The notes beneath the pieces were generated by a model that was given only the letters and a program-made list of their open reading frames with translations, had not been told where the DNA came from and searched no databases. A stretch of 64,000 bases of DNA from Leifsonia xyli subsp. xyli str. CTCB07 (lineage in GTDB: Bacteria > Actinomycetota > Actinomycetes > Actinomycetales > Microbacteriaceae), in contig NC_006087.1 in the NCBI RefSeq assembly GCF_000007665.1, forward strand, positions 1,240,001 through 1,304,000, read 5' to 3'. Positions 45,824 to 54,536 of the stretch are shown piece by piece. The translations under genes were made by a program, and so were the position numbers. The stretch's first letter is position 1, and each line of letters begins with the position of its first letter.

Positions 45824-46618
45824 TCAGCGCGCGCCGCCGATCGGGCGCGCCAGCGCCGCGAACCGCGCTCGCCAGGCCAGGGTGCGCTCGGCGTCGCGTC
45901 CGAGAGCCGGCCCGTCCACCCACGCTGTGACTTCACGAATGCCGTGCAGAGCGTTCACCGCCCAGAGCGCCGCGCCCTCCAGAGCCGCCGGGCACACGGC
46001 CGCTTCGACGACCGGGACGCGCATCGCCGCCGCGATGCCGCGGACGGTCCGGGCCGCCACGCTGTCCACGCGCGCCAGGGAGAGCGGGGGAGCGAACAAC
46101 GTCCCCTCCCGCCACCACAGCAGCGCCGTCGTCACCCCGTCGCACACAGCGCCGTCCGCCAGGATGACCGCCTCCTGCGCGCCGCGCCGCTGCGCCGCCT
46201 GCCGCAGCGCGCCGAGCCGTTCGATGTCGGGCCCTTTGACATCCGGTTCGGTGCGGGGGTCCCCGATCGCCGTCGCGACCACCAGCTCGGCGCCGAGCGG
46301 CGGCGCCGTCCGCAACCGGAACCGGAGCCGCAGCGCCCCGCCCACCCGGGCCAGCTCGAAGCGCGGGAACCAGCCGCCTGCCGCGGGCAGCGTCTCGACC
46401 GCGGCGTCCCAGAAGGCGTTCAGCTCCGGGCCGTCGCGGAACCCCTGCCGTGCCGCGGAGCCGGCGAATCGTTCGCGGTGCAGGCCGAGTGCGAGAGCCC
46501 GTCCCTCCGCCACGAGGAAGGAGTCGGCGACCAGGAGTGCGGTCCTGCCGGTGTCGCCATCGTCACGTGTCACCAGCGCGCCAGCGGACCAATCGAACAT
46601 GATGTCGGTCGCAGCCAT
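45824..46618 (-). CDS. pabC: Class IV aminotransferase, probable aminodeoxychorismate lyase
   Basis: The 264-residue PLP enzyme of the fold-type IV family has the Schiff-base Lys probably in DVKGPDIERLGALRQAAQ (about 125), EAVILADGAVCDGVTTALLWW and the closing VEAAVCPAALEGAALWAVNALHGIREV. It would split aminodeoxychorismate into p-aminobenzoate and pyruvate for folate. The neighbour pabB, transcribed the other way from a shared 17-base gap, supplies the substrate. The ATG at 46618 has TAGCCT ending 7 bases before it and is probably leaderless. Confidence 0.83.
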   Translation of the reverse strand: MAATDIMFDWSAGALVTRDDGDTGRTALLVADSFLVAEGRALALGLHRERFAGSAARQGFRDGPELNAFWDAAVETLPAAGGWFPRFELARVGGALRLRFRLRTAPPLGAELVVATAIGDPRTEPDVKGPDIERLGALRQAAQRRGAQEAVILADGAVCDGVTTALLWWREGTLFAPPLSLARVDSVAARTVRGIAAAMRVPVVEAAVCPAALEGAALWAVNALHGIREVTAWVDGPALGRDAERTLAWRARFAALARPIGGAR

Positions 46619-46623
46619 TCGCC

Positions 46624-46630
46624 TAGGCTA
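46624..46630. promoter_or_regulatory. Overlapping -10 elements of divergent, leaderless pabC and pabB
   Basis: The plus strand reads TAGGCT (46624-46629), ending 7 bases before GTG 46636. The minus strand reads TAGCCT (46630-46625), ending 7 bases before ATG 46618. Both lie in the near-palindrome CTAGGCTAG. With 17 bp between start codons there is no room for conventional leaders. Confidence 0.65.
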
Positions 46631-46635
46631 GTCCC

Positions 46636-48093
46636 GTGCTCCTCCCACCCCGTGTGCACCACCTCAACGCCCCCGTCGACCCAGCCGACGCCTTCGCAGC
46701 GCTTTACCCCGCAGGCGATGCCGTCTGGCTCGATTCGGGCCCGGACGCCGCAGCGGGCATGAGCGTCATCGGCACCGGGACGCGCGTCGCGACGGCGTCC
46801 GTGGCGGACGGGACGGTGACCGTCGACGGGGAGACCCGCACCGGCAGCATCGTCGAGGTGCTGCGGGCGACCGGTCGCGCGGACACCGCAGGCTACCCGC
46901 TCGGCTGGATCGGCTGGCTCGGCTATGAGGCGGGCGCGGCGGATCTCGGGCTTCCGCACGCGCCGGGCGAGGGACAGGACGCGGCGTTCGTCTGGGCGGA
47001 CCGGCTGATCGTGTTCGATCACGACACCGGGCGGGTGACGCTCGTGGACGCTCGCGACGGCGGGGCGGACCCTGAGCCAGCAGGCGGCGAATCATCGGCG
47101 GGAGGAGCGTCGGACTCCGCACCGGCCTCCTCCGCTCCTCCCTGGCTCCGCGCGACCGCCGCCGCCCTCACCGCTCCGGCCGCCGCCGGCTCGGCCGCGC
47201 GGCACCTCGCGGCCCACCCGCTGCCCGGCCCGCGCGCCCAAGCCGGCTGGCGGTATGGACCGGCGGCCTACCGCGCCCTCCTCGACGCCTGTCAGTCCGC
47301 CATCCACGCCGGGGATGCCTACCAGCTCTGCCTGACGAACACCGCAACCGCCCAGACGTCCGCCGACCCGCTTGCCGTCCACCTGCGGCTGCGCCGGGAA
47401 AGCCCCGCACCCCACGCAGGTTTCCTCCGTATTGGCGGCGAAACCCTCGTCAGCTCGTCGCCCGAGCAGTTTCTCCGGGTCGAGCCCGATGGACGGGTGC
47501 GAACCAAGCCGATCAAGGGCACCCGGCCGCGCGGAACGACGCCCGCCGAGGACCGCCGCCTGCGAGCCGAGCTCGAAGCCAGCGAGAAGGAGCGTGCCGA
47601 GAATGTCATGATCGTGGATCTCATGCGGAACGATCTCGCTCGGGTGTGCGAGACCGGTTCGGTGGAGGTGCGGCACCTTCTCGCCGTCGAGTCGTACGCC
47701 CAGGTCCACCAGCTCGTCAGCACGGTCGAGGGACGCCTCCGCGACGGCCAGGGCGTGCTGGACGCTCTGGCCGCCTGTTTCCCCGCCGGCTCGATGACCG
47801 GTGCGCCGAAACTGAGCGCCATGCGCATCCTGAACCGTCTCGAGCAGGGTCCGCGCGGTGTCTACGCGGGGTGTTTCGGCGCCCTCGCGGCCGACGGTTC
47901 GGCCGACCTCGCGATGGTGATCCGCAGTGTCCAGTTCCGCGGCTCCGTCGCCACCATCGGCTCCGGTGGCGGGATCACCGCGCTTTCGGTGCCCGACGAA
48001 GAGCTCGCGGAGGTCGGCGTGAAGGCGGCGGCGCTCTTGCGTGCGGCTGGCCTGGACGGCGCCGGGAACGGACAGGACCTGCCGAACGTTTAG
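46636..48093 (+). CDS. pabB: Aminodeoxychorismate synthase component I
   Basis: The 485-residue chorismate-utilising enzyme has the family signatures [46 protein letters not shown] and [17 protein letters not shown]. It converts chorismate to 4-amino-4-deoxychorismate with ammonia from a PabA-type glutaminase not in this window. The paired pabC supports folate rather than tryptophan synthesis. A short low-complexity insert (Ser/Ala/Pro-rich, about 145-185) lies between the N-terminal domain and the core. The GTG at 46636 is probably leaderless. Confidence 0.9.
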   Translation: MLLPPRVHHLNAPVDPADAFAALYPAGDAVWLDSGPDAAAGMSVIGTGTRVATASVADGTVTVDGETRTGSIVEVLRATGRADTAGYPLGWIGWLGYEAGAADLGLPHAPGEGQDAAFVWADRLIVFDHDTGRVTLVDARDGGADPEPAGGESSAGGASDSAPASSAPPWLRATAAALTAPAAAGSAARHLAAHPLPGPRAQAGWRYGPAAYRALLDACQSAIHAGDAYQLCLTNTATAQTSADPLAVHLRLRRESPAPHAGFLRIGGETLVSSSPEQFLRVEPDGRVRTKPIKGTRPRGTTPAEDRRLRAELEASEKERAENVMIVDLMRNDLARVCETGSVEVRHLLAVESYAQVHQLVSTVEGRLRDGQGVLDALAACFPAGSMTGAPKLSAMRILNRLEQGPRGVYAGCFGALAADGSADLAMVIRSVQFRGSVATIGSGGGITALSVPDEELAEVGVKAAALLRAAGLDGAGNGQDLPNV

Positions 48094-48181
48094 TACTCTG
48101 GAAGCTCGGGCCCGAAACACCCGACGTCTTCACGCCGCGCGCATCCGGCATCCGGGCGCGTCGCCATCGAGAGAGAGTTCA

Positions 48182-50782
48182 GTGGCACACCAGCACGACA
48201 CAGGAACGGCCGCGGCCGCCGCCGGCAAGACCGCCATACACTACGACTTCGCGCAGATCCAGGCCAAGTGGCTCCCTGTCTGGGAGAAGCTCAAGCCGTT
48301 CGCGACCGACGACCCCGAGGACAATCGTCCTCGCAAGTATGTGCTCGACATGTTCCCGTACCCCTCCGGCGACCTGCACATGGGCCACGCCGAGGCGTAC
48401 GCGCTGGGCGATGTGATCGCGCGCTACTGGCGGCATCAGGGCTTCAGCGTTCTGCACCCGATCGGCTGGGACGCCTTCGGGCTGCCCGCGGAGAACGCTG
48501 CGATCAAGCGCGGTCTGGACCCGCGCGGCTGGACCTACGACAACATCGCGCAGCAAAAGGCGTCCATGCGCCGCTACGCGCCGAGCTTCGACTGGGATCG
48601 CGTCCTGCAGACCTGCGACCCGTCCTACTACAAGTGGAACCAGTGGCTGTTCCTGAAGCTGTACGAGAAGGGTCTGGCCTACCGGAAGGCGTCGCAGGTC
48701 AACTGGTGCCCCTTCGACCAGACCGTGCTGGCCAATGAGCAGGTCGTGAACGGCCGCTGTGAGCGCTGCGACAACCTGGTCACCAAAAAGAAGCTGACCC
48801 AGTGGTACTTTCGCATCACCGACTACGCGGACCGCCTGCTGGACGACCTGAACCAGCTGGAGGGAGCCTGGCCGGCAAAGGTGATCTTGATGCAGCGCAA
48901 CTGGATCGGCCGTTCCACCGGCGCGGACGTCCAGTTCGCCATCGAGGGTCGCGAGGAGCCGGTCGCTGTCTACACGACCCGTCCGGACACGCTGTACGGG
49001 GTCACTTTCATGGTGGTCGCCCCGGACTCCGAGCTGGCGGCGGAACTGGCCGAGGACGCCCGTCCCGAGGTGAAGCAGCGCTTCGAGGAGTATCTGGCGG
49101 CGGTGCGCGGCACCACCGAGATGGACCGCCTGAGCACCGAGCGCGAGAAGACCGGCGTCTTCCTGGAGCGGCACGCTGTCAATCCGCTCACGGGAGAGAG
49201 CATCCCGATCTGGGCCGCCGACTATGTGCTGAGCGACTACGGCCACGGCGCGATCATGGCCGTGCCCGCTCACGATCAGCGCGATCTGGACTTTGCGCGA
49301 GCCTTCGACCTGCCGGTGCGCGTGGTCGTGGACACGACCCAGCCGGCGACCGGTGCCGTACCGGTCATCAAGACCGACCCGCAGACGGGCGAACCCCTCC
49401 TGCCCGAGAGCGCGCCGCTGGAGAGCCCGGCCGAGACCGGCCAAGCCCTGACCGGCGAAGGACGCCTCATCAACTCGGGACCATTCGACGGCCTGAGCAA
49501 ATCCAATGCCATCCGTCGCGTCACCGAGGCGTTGCAGGGCTCGGGATTGGGCGCCCCGGCGAAGAATTTCCGGCTGCGCGACTGGCTCATCTCGCGCCAG
49601 CGGTACTGGGGCACCCCGATCCCGATCGTTCACTGCGAGGCGTGCGGCGAAGTGCCCGTTCCCGAGTCGGAGCTGCCGGTGCTGCTGCCACCGGCCGAGG
49701 GACTGGACCTGCAACCGAAGGGGAGGAGCCCGCTGGGCGCAGCCTCCGATTGGGTCAACGTCTCCTGCTTCTCCTGCGGCGGACCCGCCCAGCGGGACAC
49801 GGACACGATGGACACCTTCGTGGACAGCTCATGGTATTTTCTGCGCTTCCTGAACCCGAACGACGACACCCGGGCCTTCGACCCGCGCGAAGCGGAGAAA
49901 TGGGCGCCGGTCGACCAGTACGTCGGCGGCGTGACGCACGCCATCCTGCATCTGCTGTACTCGCGCTTCATCACAAAGGTGCTGTTCGATCAGGGCTTCG
50001 TCAGCTTCACCGAGCCCTTCACCGTGCTGCTGAATCAGGGCATGGTGTTGATGGACGGTTCCGCCATGAGCAAATCCCGCGGAAATCTGGTCAAGCTGTC
50101 GGATCAGCTCGACGCGCACGGCGTCGACGCTGTGCGCCTGACCATGTCGTTCGCCGGACCGCCGGAGGACGACATCGACTGGGCCGACGTCTCCCCGTCG
50201 GGCAGCGCCAAGTTCTTGGCCCGCGCGTGGCGCGTCGCCCACGATGTGACCAGCGCCCCCGATGTGGTCTGGAAGAGCGGCGACCCTGCCCTTCGCCGGG
50301 TGACCCACCGTTTCCTCGCCGACACACCCGGGCTGGTGGAGGCGTTCAAGTTCAATGTCGTCGTCGCCCGGTTGATGGAGCTGGTGAACGCCACCCGCAA
50401 GACGATCGACAGTGGGGCCGGACCCGCCGATCGCGCCGTGCGGGAGGCGGCGGAGGTCACAACGATGGCGCTGAATCTGTTCGCCCCGTACACGGCGGAG
50501 GACATGTGGGCGCGGCTGGGCTACGAGCCCTCCGTCTCACTCGTCCCGTGGCGTAAGCCCGACCCGACACTGCTGATCGAGGAGGCGGTGACGGCGATCG
50601 TCCAGGTGGACGGCAAGGTCCGTGACCGCGTCGAGGTCTCGCCGAAGATCTCCGTCGACGAGCTGGAGGCGCTCGCCCGTTCCTCCGAGGCTGTCCTCCG
50701 CAGTGTCGGCGACCGCGAGATCGTCACCGTGATCGTGCGCGCGCCGAAACTGGTCAACATCGCCACCCGCTCTCGCAGCTGA
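48182..50782 (+). CDS. leuS: Leucyl-tRNA synthetase
   Basis: The 866-residue class I synthetase has the HIGH-type motif in [15 protein letters not shown], a zinc-like CysCys region ([24 protein letters not shown]), the CP1 editing domain (about 230-430, with [14 protein letters not shown]), and the KMSKS-type loop as SAMSKSRGN at about 629. The C-terminal domain ends with [11 protein letters not shown]. Length is normal for bacteria. GTG 48182 is chosen for the preceding GAGAGAG and because upstream codons overlap pabB. TAGTAC about 90 bases upstream could be a -10 element. Confidence 0.97.
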   Translation: MAHQHDTGTAAAAAGKTAIHYDFAQIQAKWLPVWEKLKPFATDDPEDNRPRKYVLDMFPYPSGDLHMGHAEAYALGDVIARYWRHQGFSVLHPIGWDAFGLPAENAAIKRGLDPRGWTYDNIAQQKASMRRYAPSFDWDRVLQTCDPSYYKWNQWLFLKLYEKGLAYRKASQVNWCPFDQTVLANEQVVNGRCERCDNLVTKKKLTQWYFRITDYADRLLDDLNQLEGAWPAKVILMQRNWIGRSTGADVQFAIEGREEPVAVYTTRPDTLYGVTFMVVAPDSELAAELAEDARPEVKQRFEEYLAAVRGTTEMDRLSTEREKTGVFLERHAVNPLTGESIPIWAADYVLSDYGHGAIMAVPAHDQRDLDFARAFDLPVRVVVDTTQPATGAVPVIKTDPQTGEPLLPESAPLESPAETGQALTGEGRLINSGPFDGLSKSNAIRRVTEALQGSGLGAPAKNFRLRDWLISRQRYWGTPIPIVHCEACGEVPVPESELPVLLPPAEGLDLQPKGRSPLGAASDWVNVSCFSCGGPAQRDTDTMDTFVDSSWYFLRFLNPNDDTRAFDPREAEKWAPVDQYVGGVTHAILHLLYSRFITKVLFDQGFVSFTEPFTVLLNQGMVLMDGSAMSKSRGNLVKLSDQLDAHGVDAVRLTMSFAGPPEDDIDWADVSPSGSAKFLARAWRVAHDVTSAPDVVWKSGDPALRRVTHRFLADTPGLVEAFKFNVVVARLMELVNATRKTIDSGAGPADRAVREAAEVTTMALNLFAPYTAEDMWARLGYEPSVSLVPWRKPDPTLLIEEAVTAIVQVDGKVRDRVEVSPKISVDELEALARSSEAVLRSVGDREIVTVIVRAPKLVNIATRSRS

Positions 50783-50804
50783 GGACGGCCCGGTCGCGGT
50801 CCTC
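50781..50804 (+). terminator. Weak hairpin downstream of leuS
   Basis: GAGGAC and GTCCTC can pair around a 12-base loop starting at the leuS stop codon. There is no T-run. The rest of the 274-base gap to the next gene holds only the AT-rich promoter region described below. Confidence 0.3.
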
Positions 50805-50998
50805 AGCACGGGGACCGTCCCGGGTCTTGTCCACGAACTCCGCTCCCGCGGCTCGTCGGCGTGCGGTCTCCCTGACGGGGGATGCGACACCGAGCGAATC
50901 GTCTCCGTCGACCCCGGAGAAGGCAGGAAAGCTCCCCGTCTCAAACGGGCTGCTCCGCTCGGAACGATCATGGCGCAGGAGCGCGGCGCGATGCCCGG

Positions 50999-51018
50999 CA
51001 TCTATAGTGACTATGATG
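50999..51018. promoter_or_regulatory. Dyad CATC-ATAGT-G-ACTAT-GATG upstream of the BacA-like gene
   Basis: ATAGT and ACTAT (51004-51014) form a perfect inner dyad around G51009, framed by CATC and GATG with one extra base on the left. It lies in an AT-rich stretch some 40-55 bases before GTG 51057 and just upstream of a candidate -10 TACAAT at 51033-51038. An operator is plausible, but no regulator is known. Confidence 0.4.
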
Positions 51019-51032
51019 TGTTTCATATTTTT

Positions 51033-51038
51033 TACAAT
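51033..51038 (+). promoter_or_regulatory. Candidate -10 element (TACAAT) of the BacA-like gene
   Basis: TACAAT sits in an AT-rich run (CATATTTTTTACAATG) unlike the surrounding GC-rich DNA, about 19 bases before GTG 51057. No consensus -35 at 17 bp. Confidence 0.4.
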
Positions 51039-51056
51039 GAAGAAAGTCGGGGGATA

Positions 51057-51603
51057 GTGAAAGTAAAGAAACAGATCGCGATTCGAAAAGTGCATACGCT
51101 CGGCCCGGAGGGATCGAACCTGGAAGCAGCATCCTGGGAAATGGCTTCAGCATGCGGGCATCGAAGGCAGCGTGGAGCTGCACAACACTGTCGAAGACGC
51201 CGTAGCCGCGCTCGACAACCCGGGCGAAGCAGTCATGGCATGCGCAGCGTACCCCGCGCTTCACAACGTGGTCTTCCAGAACCTCGGCACTCTGACGATC
51301 GTCGACGCCTTCCTCATGCCGACGCACTCGATGATCTCGGCTACCCGTCCGGGCACCGACCCGGATGACATCGTCACCTATGCGGCCCACCCGGCACCGC
51401 AGTCGCTGGTTCCGAAGTCCGCCCAGTGGACGCCCAGCACCAGTAAATCGCAGGCCGCGTCGGACTGCGCAGAAGGGCGCACGGACGCGTGCATCACGAC
51501 ATCGGCGGCGGCCGAGCGATACGGACTGGTCACGATCGAGGACCACGGACCCGTGGATATGCCGTTCACGCTGCACGCGGCCCCGTCATCACGACACAAC
51601 TGA
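51057..51603 (+). pseudogene. BacA-like prephenate decarboxylase/dehydratase-fold gene, frameshifted
   Basis: With one base removed at the AAA of 51139-51141 the gene reads through as 181 residues. VHTLGPEGSNLEAAS opens it, as in prephenate dehydratases. VELHNTVEDAV, ACAAYPALHNVVF, FLMPTHSM, YAAHPAPQSLV and SKSQAASDCAEGRTDACITTSAAAERYGL follow the order of Bacillus BacA (LHDTFE, VPHAY, SHPSPINL, NSTSQAA, ALTNELARQKYGL). BacA decarboxylates prephenate without aromatisation on the way to anticapsin; plain dehydratase activity is the alternative. The GTG at 51057 follows a GGGGGA ribosome site. It heads a four-gene remnant that continues with an unknown protein, an ATP-grasp ligase and an aminotransferase. 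Assignment by remembered motif similarity, no search done. Confidence 0.7.
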
Positions 51604-51632
51604 TATCGACACAGTGAGACGAGGAGAAGAAC

Positions 51633-52910
51633 ATGAGCACAACCCTGGCCTGCATGGTGCGATCCGAGCATGAGGAGCGCGCGGCGCGCATCCGGGAGGA
51701 GATCGTTCCGCTCGTGGACGAGTTCCGACTCCGTCAGACGGCGACCGGCAGCATCGTCGAGCCGGCCGATCACGACGTCGCGCTCCTCACCGCTATCCGG
51801 GACGCCGTCGCCGAGACGTACCGCGACATGGGCCGCGAGGATAAGGCGGATGCTTTCAGCGCGGACGTCGACGACTGGCTCGCGCACAGCCTGGACGCGA
51901 AGCCGCACTTCGACCGGGTGCGCGATGCGTTCCGTCGAGTCGGAAACGGGGAGAGCGCCCTCTTCGTCGGCGTGACCCGCGCGACCAACAGCACGACGCC
52001 TTCCGGTGTGCGCCTGGAGCTCTTCTTCGTGCAGCACCATCAGTCGCAGCTGCTCGTCGCTGTCGAGGAGAAGTACCCTCATCAGAACGACGTGCATATG
52101 GACGTCATCCTGCTCGCCGGCCCGGAGGGCTTCGCACTCGGGAACTGCCTGGTATTCTTCCCCGAGAGCGTCGCCGCCCTCAACAAGATCGAGCGCCAGC
52201 ACTACGCCGTGTTCTTCTTCAGCAAGTTCTATGACATCCACGGGACGATCACAGCAGAGAACGCCAACAGCCTTCTCGCTCCCGGTCAGGGGCTGGACAG
52301 CTCCGCTCGGCTCGACCCGTACCTCAGCTACCAGGTCCGCAGCCTCTGGGGATACCTCCACGACCGCGTCCACGCCCACTTCACGGGGCCTTGGTCGATG
52401 GCCGACAACGCTGTCCTGAAGATGCACTGGTACATCGGCGTCCTCGAGGAGATCAAAGTGGACGTCAAGCTCATTCTCATGGCCCGCAACGGCGACGTCC
52501 CCTTCATCGATGAGCTGTTCACGATGATCGTCCTGGAGCGCATCTTCCGATACCCCCTCGAGCCGCGACCCGAGAGGAACTTCGACGCGGGAACCGGCTT
52601 CTTCCTGTTCTCGTACCTGTTGGAGAAGGAAGCGCTCCGCCTTGAGGACGGGCTGGTCGCGATCGACCAGGGGTGCGCGATCGACGCTCTCGAGACGCTC
52701 GTGGCCGAGATCGAGGCGCTCGAGCACCGCTCCACGACCCCGGACGAGTACCGGGCGAACGCCACGCAGATGGTGCGGCGCCACCTGGCTGAGGGCGAGG
52801 ACCCGAAGGACAAGTTCGCACTGAACCAGGAGCAGCGCCTTTTGCGCACGCATGTCGAGCTGTTCGAAGAGCGGCCGCCGCTGGCCTTCTCCGAACTGGC
52901 CGCAGCGTGA
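51633..52910 (+). CDS. Unrecognised 425-residue protein in the BacA-like/ATP-grasp cluster
   Basis: I do not recognise this family. The product is soluble, with no signal peptide or membrane segment, and acidic. Conspicuous conserved-looking stretches are VRLELFFVQHHQSQLLVAVEEKYPH, DVHMDVILLAGPEGFALG, VFFFSKFYDIHGTI, SLWGYLHDRVHAHFTGPWS and LKMHWYIGVLEEIKVD. The clustered His residues in HDRVHAHFTGPW and KMHWYIG, with Glu nearby, could form a metal site, but this is only a guess. It is the sole intact gene of the remnant, with AGACGAGGAGAAG before ATG 51633, and its stop overlaps the ATP-grasp start (GTGA). That coupling argues for a step in the same pathway. Confidence 0.8.
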   Translation: MSTTLACMVRSEHEERAARIREEIVPLVDEFRLRQTATGSIVEPADHDVALLTAIRDAVAETYRDMGREDKADAFSADVDDWLAHSLDAKPHFDRVRDAFRRVGNGESALFVGVTRATNSTTPSGVRLELFFVQHHQSQLLVAVEEKYPHQNDVHMDVILLAGPEGFALGNCLVFFPESVAALNKIERQHYAVFFFSKFYDIHGTITAENANSLLAPGQGLDSSARLDPYLSYQVRSLWGYLHDRVHAHFTGPWSMADNAVLKMHWYIGVLEEIKVDVKLILMARNGDVPFIDELFTMIVLERIFRYPLEPRPERNFDAGTGFFLFSYLLEKEALRLEDGLVAIDQGCAIDALETLVAEIEALEHRSTTPDEYRANATQMVRRHLAEGEDPKDKFALNQEQRLLRTHVELFEERPPLAFSELAAA

Positions 52911-54179
52911 GCGGCCGCCGCGCCCACGGCGAGGTTGTCGTCCTCGTGCATCCGCGGCGTCAGCTGGATGACGCCGTCAGGAGCGCGGAACATGCGGGCG
53001 TCGGCCTGGTCATCGTGTCCCGGGCCGAGGAAGTGGACCTGTGGCGCGCTGGCGAGCCCGGCCCGATCGCCGGGGTTGAGGTCTGGTCGAATGGTCCCGA
53101 GGACGCGGGGTTCGCCGATTTCCTCGTGGCGGTGATCGAGCGGTACAGTGCCCAGGGTATCCTCGGAGTCCACGAGGCTTCTCTGCTCGCTGTGAACGAG
53201 GCGGCTGCACGGTGCGGGCTGATCGGGCTCGATTCCGCTGTCATCGCTCGTCTTCGAGACAAGGGGGCGACCAGGGTGGCGCTGGCCGAGAACGGGCTGC
53301 CGGTTCCGGGGTTTGTCTCGGGTCCCGTCGATGAGCGCCTGCTCCGTGCGGCGCGAGAGCTGCGGCTTCCCGTCGTCGTCAAGCCGTCCAGAGGCTTCTC
53401 CAGCGCGGGAGTCCAGAGGGTCGACCGATACGAGCAGCTCGCCGACGCCAGCCAGCGCGCGGTCGCGGCGATGCTGGACGTGGGCGTACACACACGGGAC
53501 GTCGTCATCGAGGAGTACGTCGGAGGTCCCGAGTACGCGGTGGAGTCGATATCGTTCGGCGGTCACATCCGCGTTCTCACGGTCGGTTACAAGGGCAATT
53601 CCGAACGATCGTAAGGACCGTACTTCGAGGAGTCCATATACCAGGTTCCCTCCGGGCTGACGGAAGACCAGGAGGATCAGGTCCGCCGGACGGTCGAGAG
53701 GGCGCATCGTGCTCTGGACGTGGAGAATGGGCCGACGCACACGGAGCTCCGGCTCGACTCCGACGGCGTCCCGTACATCCTGGAGATCGGCGCACGGGTC
53801 GGCGGCTCTGGAGTGTCGCACGCCATCGTCGAGTCCGCGACGGGCGTGGACTTCTTCGCCGAGGCGTTCGCTGTGGCGCTCGGACGCCGCCCAGGCTCGT
53901 TCGGAGCCCCGGCGCCCGGGTATGTGAACGCTGCGGGGAACTACATCAGTCCCCTGCCGCGGAAGCGGCGTAATCCGCGAGATCCGCGGTCTTGAGAAGC
54001 TTAGGGGGCATCCCTCGGTGATCTCGGTGATTCAGATGATGCACCCCGGCGACGTTGTGCGGCCGTATCCGGATTTCACCGGGTACCCCGCCTTCGTCCT
54101 CTCGGCGCACGCCGCCTACGAGGAGCTGATCGGGTTCCATGAGCTGCTGGACCGGGAGATCGAGGTGGTCTACGAATGA
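52907..54179 (+). pseudogene. ATP-grasp ligase (BacD-like amino-acid ligase type), nonsense and frameshift mutations
   Basis: Removing two lesions restores a 423-codon gene. An in-frame TAA at 53612-53614 interrupts GYKGNSERS-x-GPYFEESIYQVP, and an extra A at about 53963-53964 shifts the frame before SGVIREIRGLEKL. Recognisable ATP-grasp parts: DKGATRVALAENGLPVPGF (central domain entry), LPVVVKPSRGFSSAGV (ATP-binding Lys), VVIEEYVGGPEYAVESIS, and HTELRLDSDGVPYILEIGARVGGSG (metal-binding acidic residues), then the C-terminal MMHPGDVVRPYPDFTGYP. The layout is that of carboxylate-amine ligases that join amino acids, as BacD does for bacilysin. Start overlaps the 425-residue gene and stop overlaps the aminotransferase ATG. 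Confidence 0.85.
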
Positions 54180-54420
54180 TCCCCATTACCGAGGTGTGGG
54201 TCGACGGGAGGATCGTCCCGCGCGAGGAGGGCGTCCTTCCGGTCATGACGCATGCGCTTCACTACGCCGGAGCCGTGTACGAGGGCATAAGGGCCTATGA
54301 CGGCGTGCCGTTCGAGCTCCAACGGCACGCTGAACGGCTCGCTGCGTCCGCTGCGCACCTGAGGTTCAAGCTCCCCCTGAGTGTGGAACTGATCTGCGAG
54401 GAGACGAGAGACTACCTAGG
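54176..54420 (+). pseudogene. Class IV (branched-chain type) aminotransferase, truncated by IS element
   Basis: The first ~81 residues of a branched-chain-type aminotransferase remain: ITEVWVDGRIVPREEGVLPVMTHALHYAGAVYEGIRAYDG, then LQRHAERLAASAAHLRF. The catalytic Lys region and the rest are missing. The frame runs into the left end of the insertion sequence, giving a short chimeric tail before a stop at 54458-54460. Sequence on the far side of the element (from 55531) is the rpsB leader and not the missing part, so a deletion accompanied or followed the insertion. ATG overlaps the stop of the ATP-grasp gene. It may have supplied the amino group to the pathway product. Confidence 0.88.
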
Positions 54421-54442
54421 TGTGATGTCCAGGGGGGTTGTT
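54421..54442 (+). repeat. Left inverted repeat of the IS481-family element
   Basis: It begins TGTGATGTCCAGGG and continues GGGTTGTT; it matches the right end at 21 of 22 positions. Confidence 0.9.
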
Positions 54443-54536
54443 TCGGCGATACGGTCGTGAGGAGTTGAGGGGCGAGGGCCTCCGGTTGTGAAGTGGAGCT
54501 GTTCAGTTCAACCGCTTCACGATCCAGGAGGCCTTC

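Noticed and set aside
48094..48181. T-box or other riboswitch upstream of leuS
   Set aside because: The 88-base leader has no T-box sequence, no terminator/antiterminator pair and is too short for one.
51057..51603. Programmed +1 frameshift in the BacA-like gene
   Set aside because: No slippery-site and stimulator pattern is evident, and adjacent genes carry unrelated lesions, so decay is the simpler reading.
53612..53614. TAA in the ATP-grasp gene as a real end with a separate downstream gene
   Set aside because: The frame after the stop continues the ATP-grasp core, including the metal-binding motif, with no ribosome site or start at the join.
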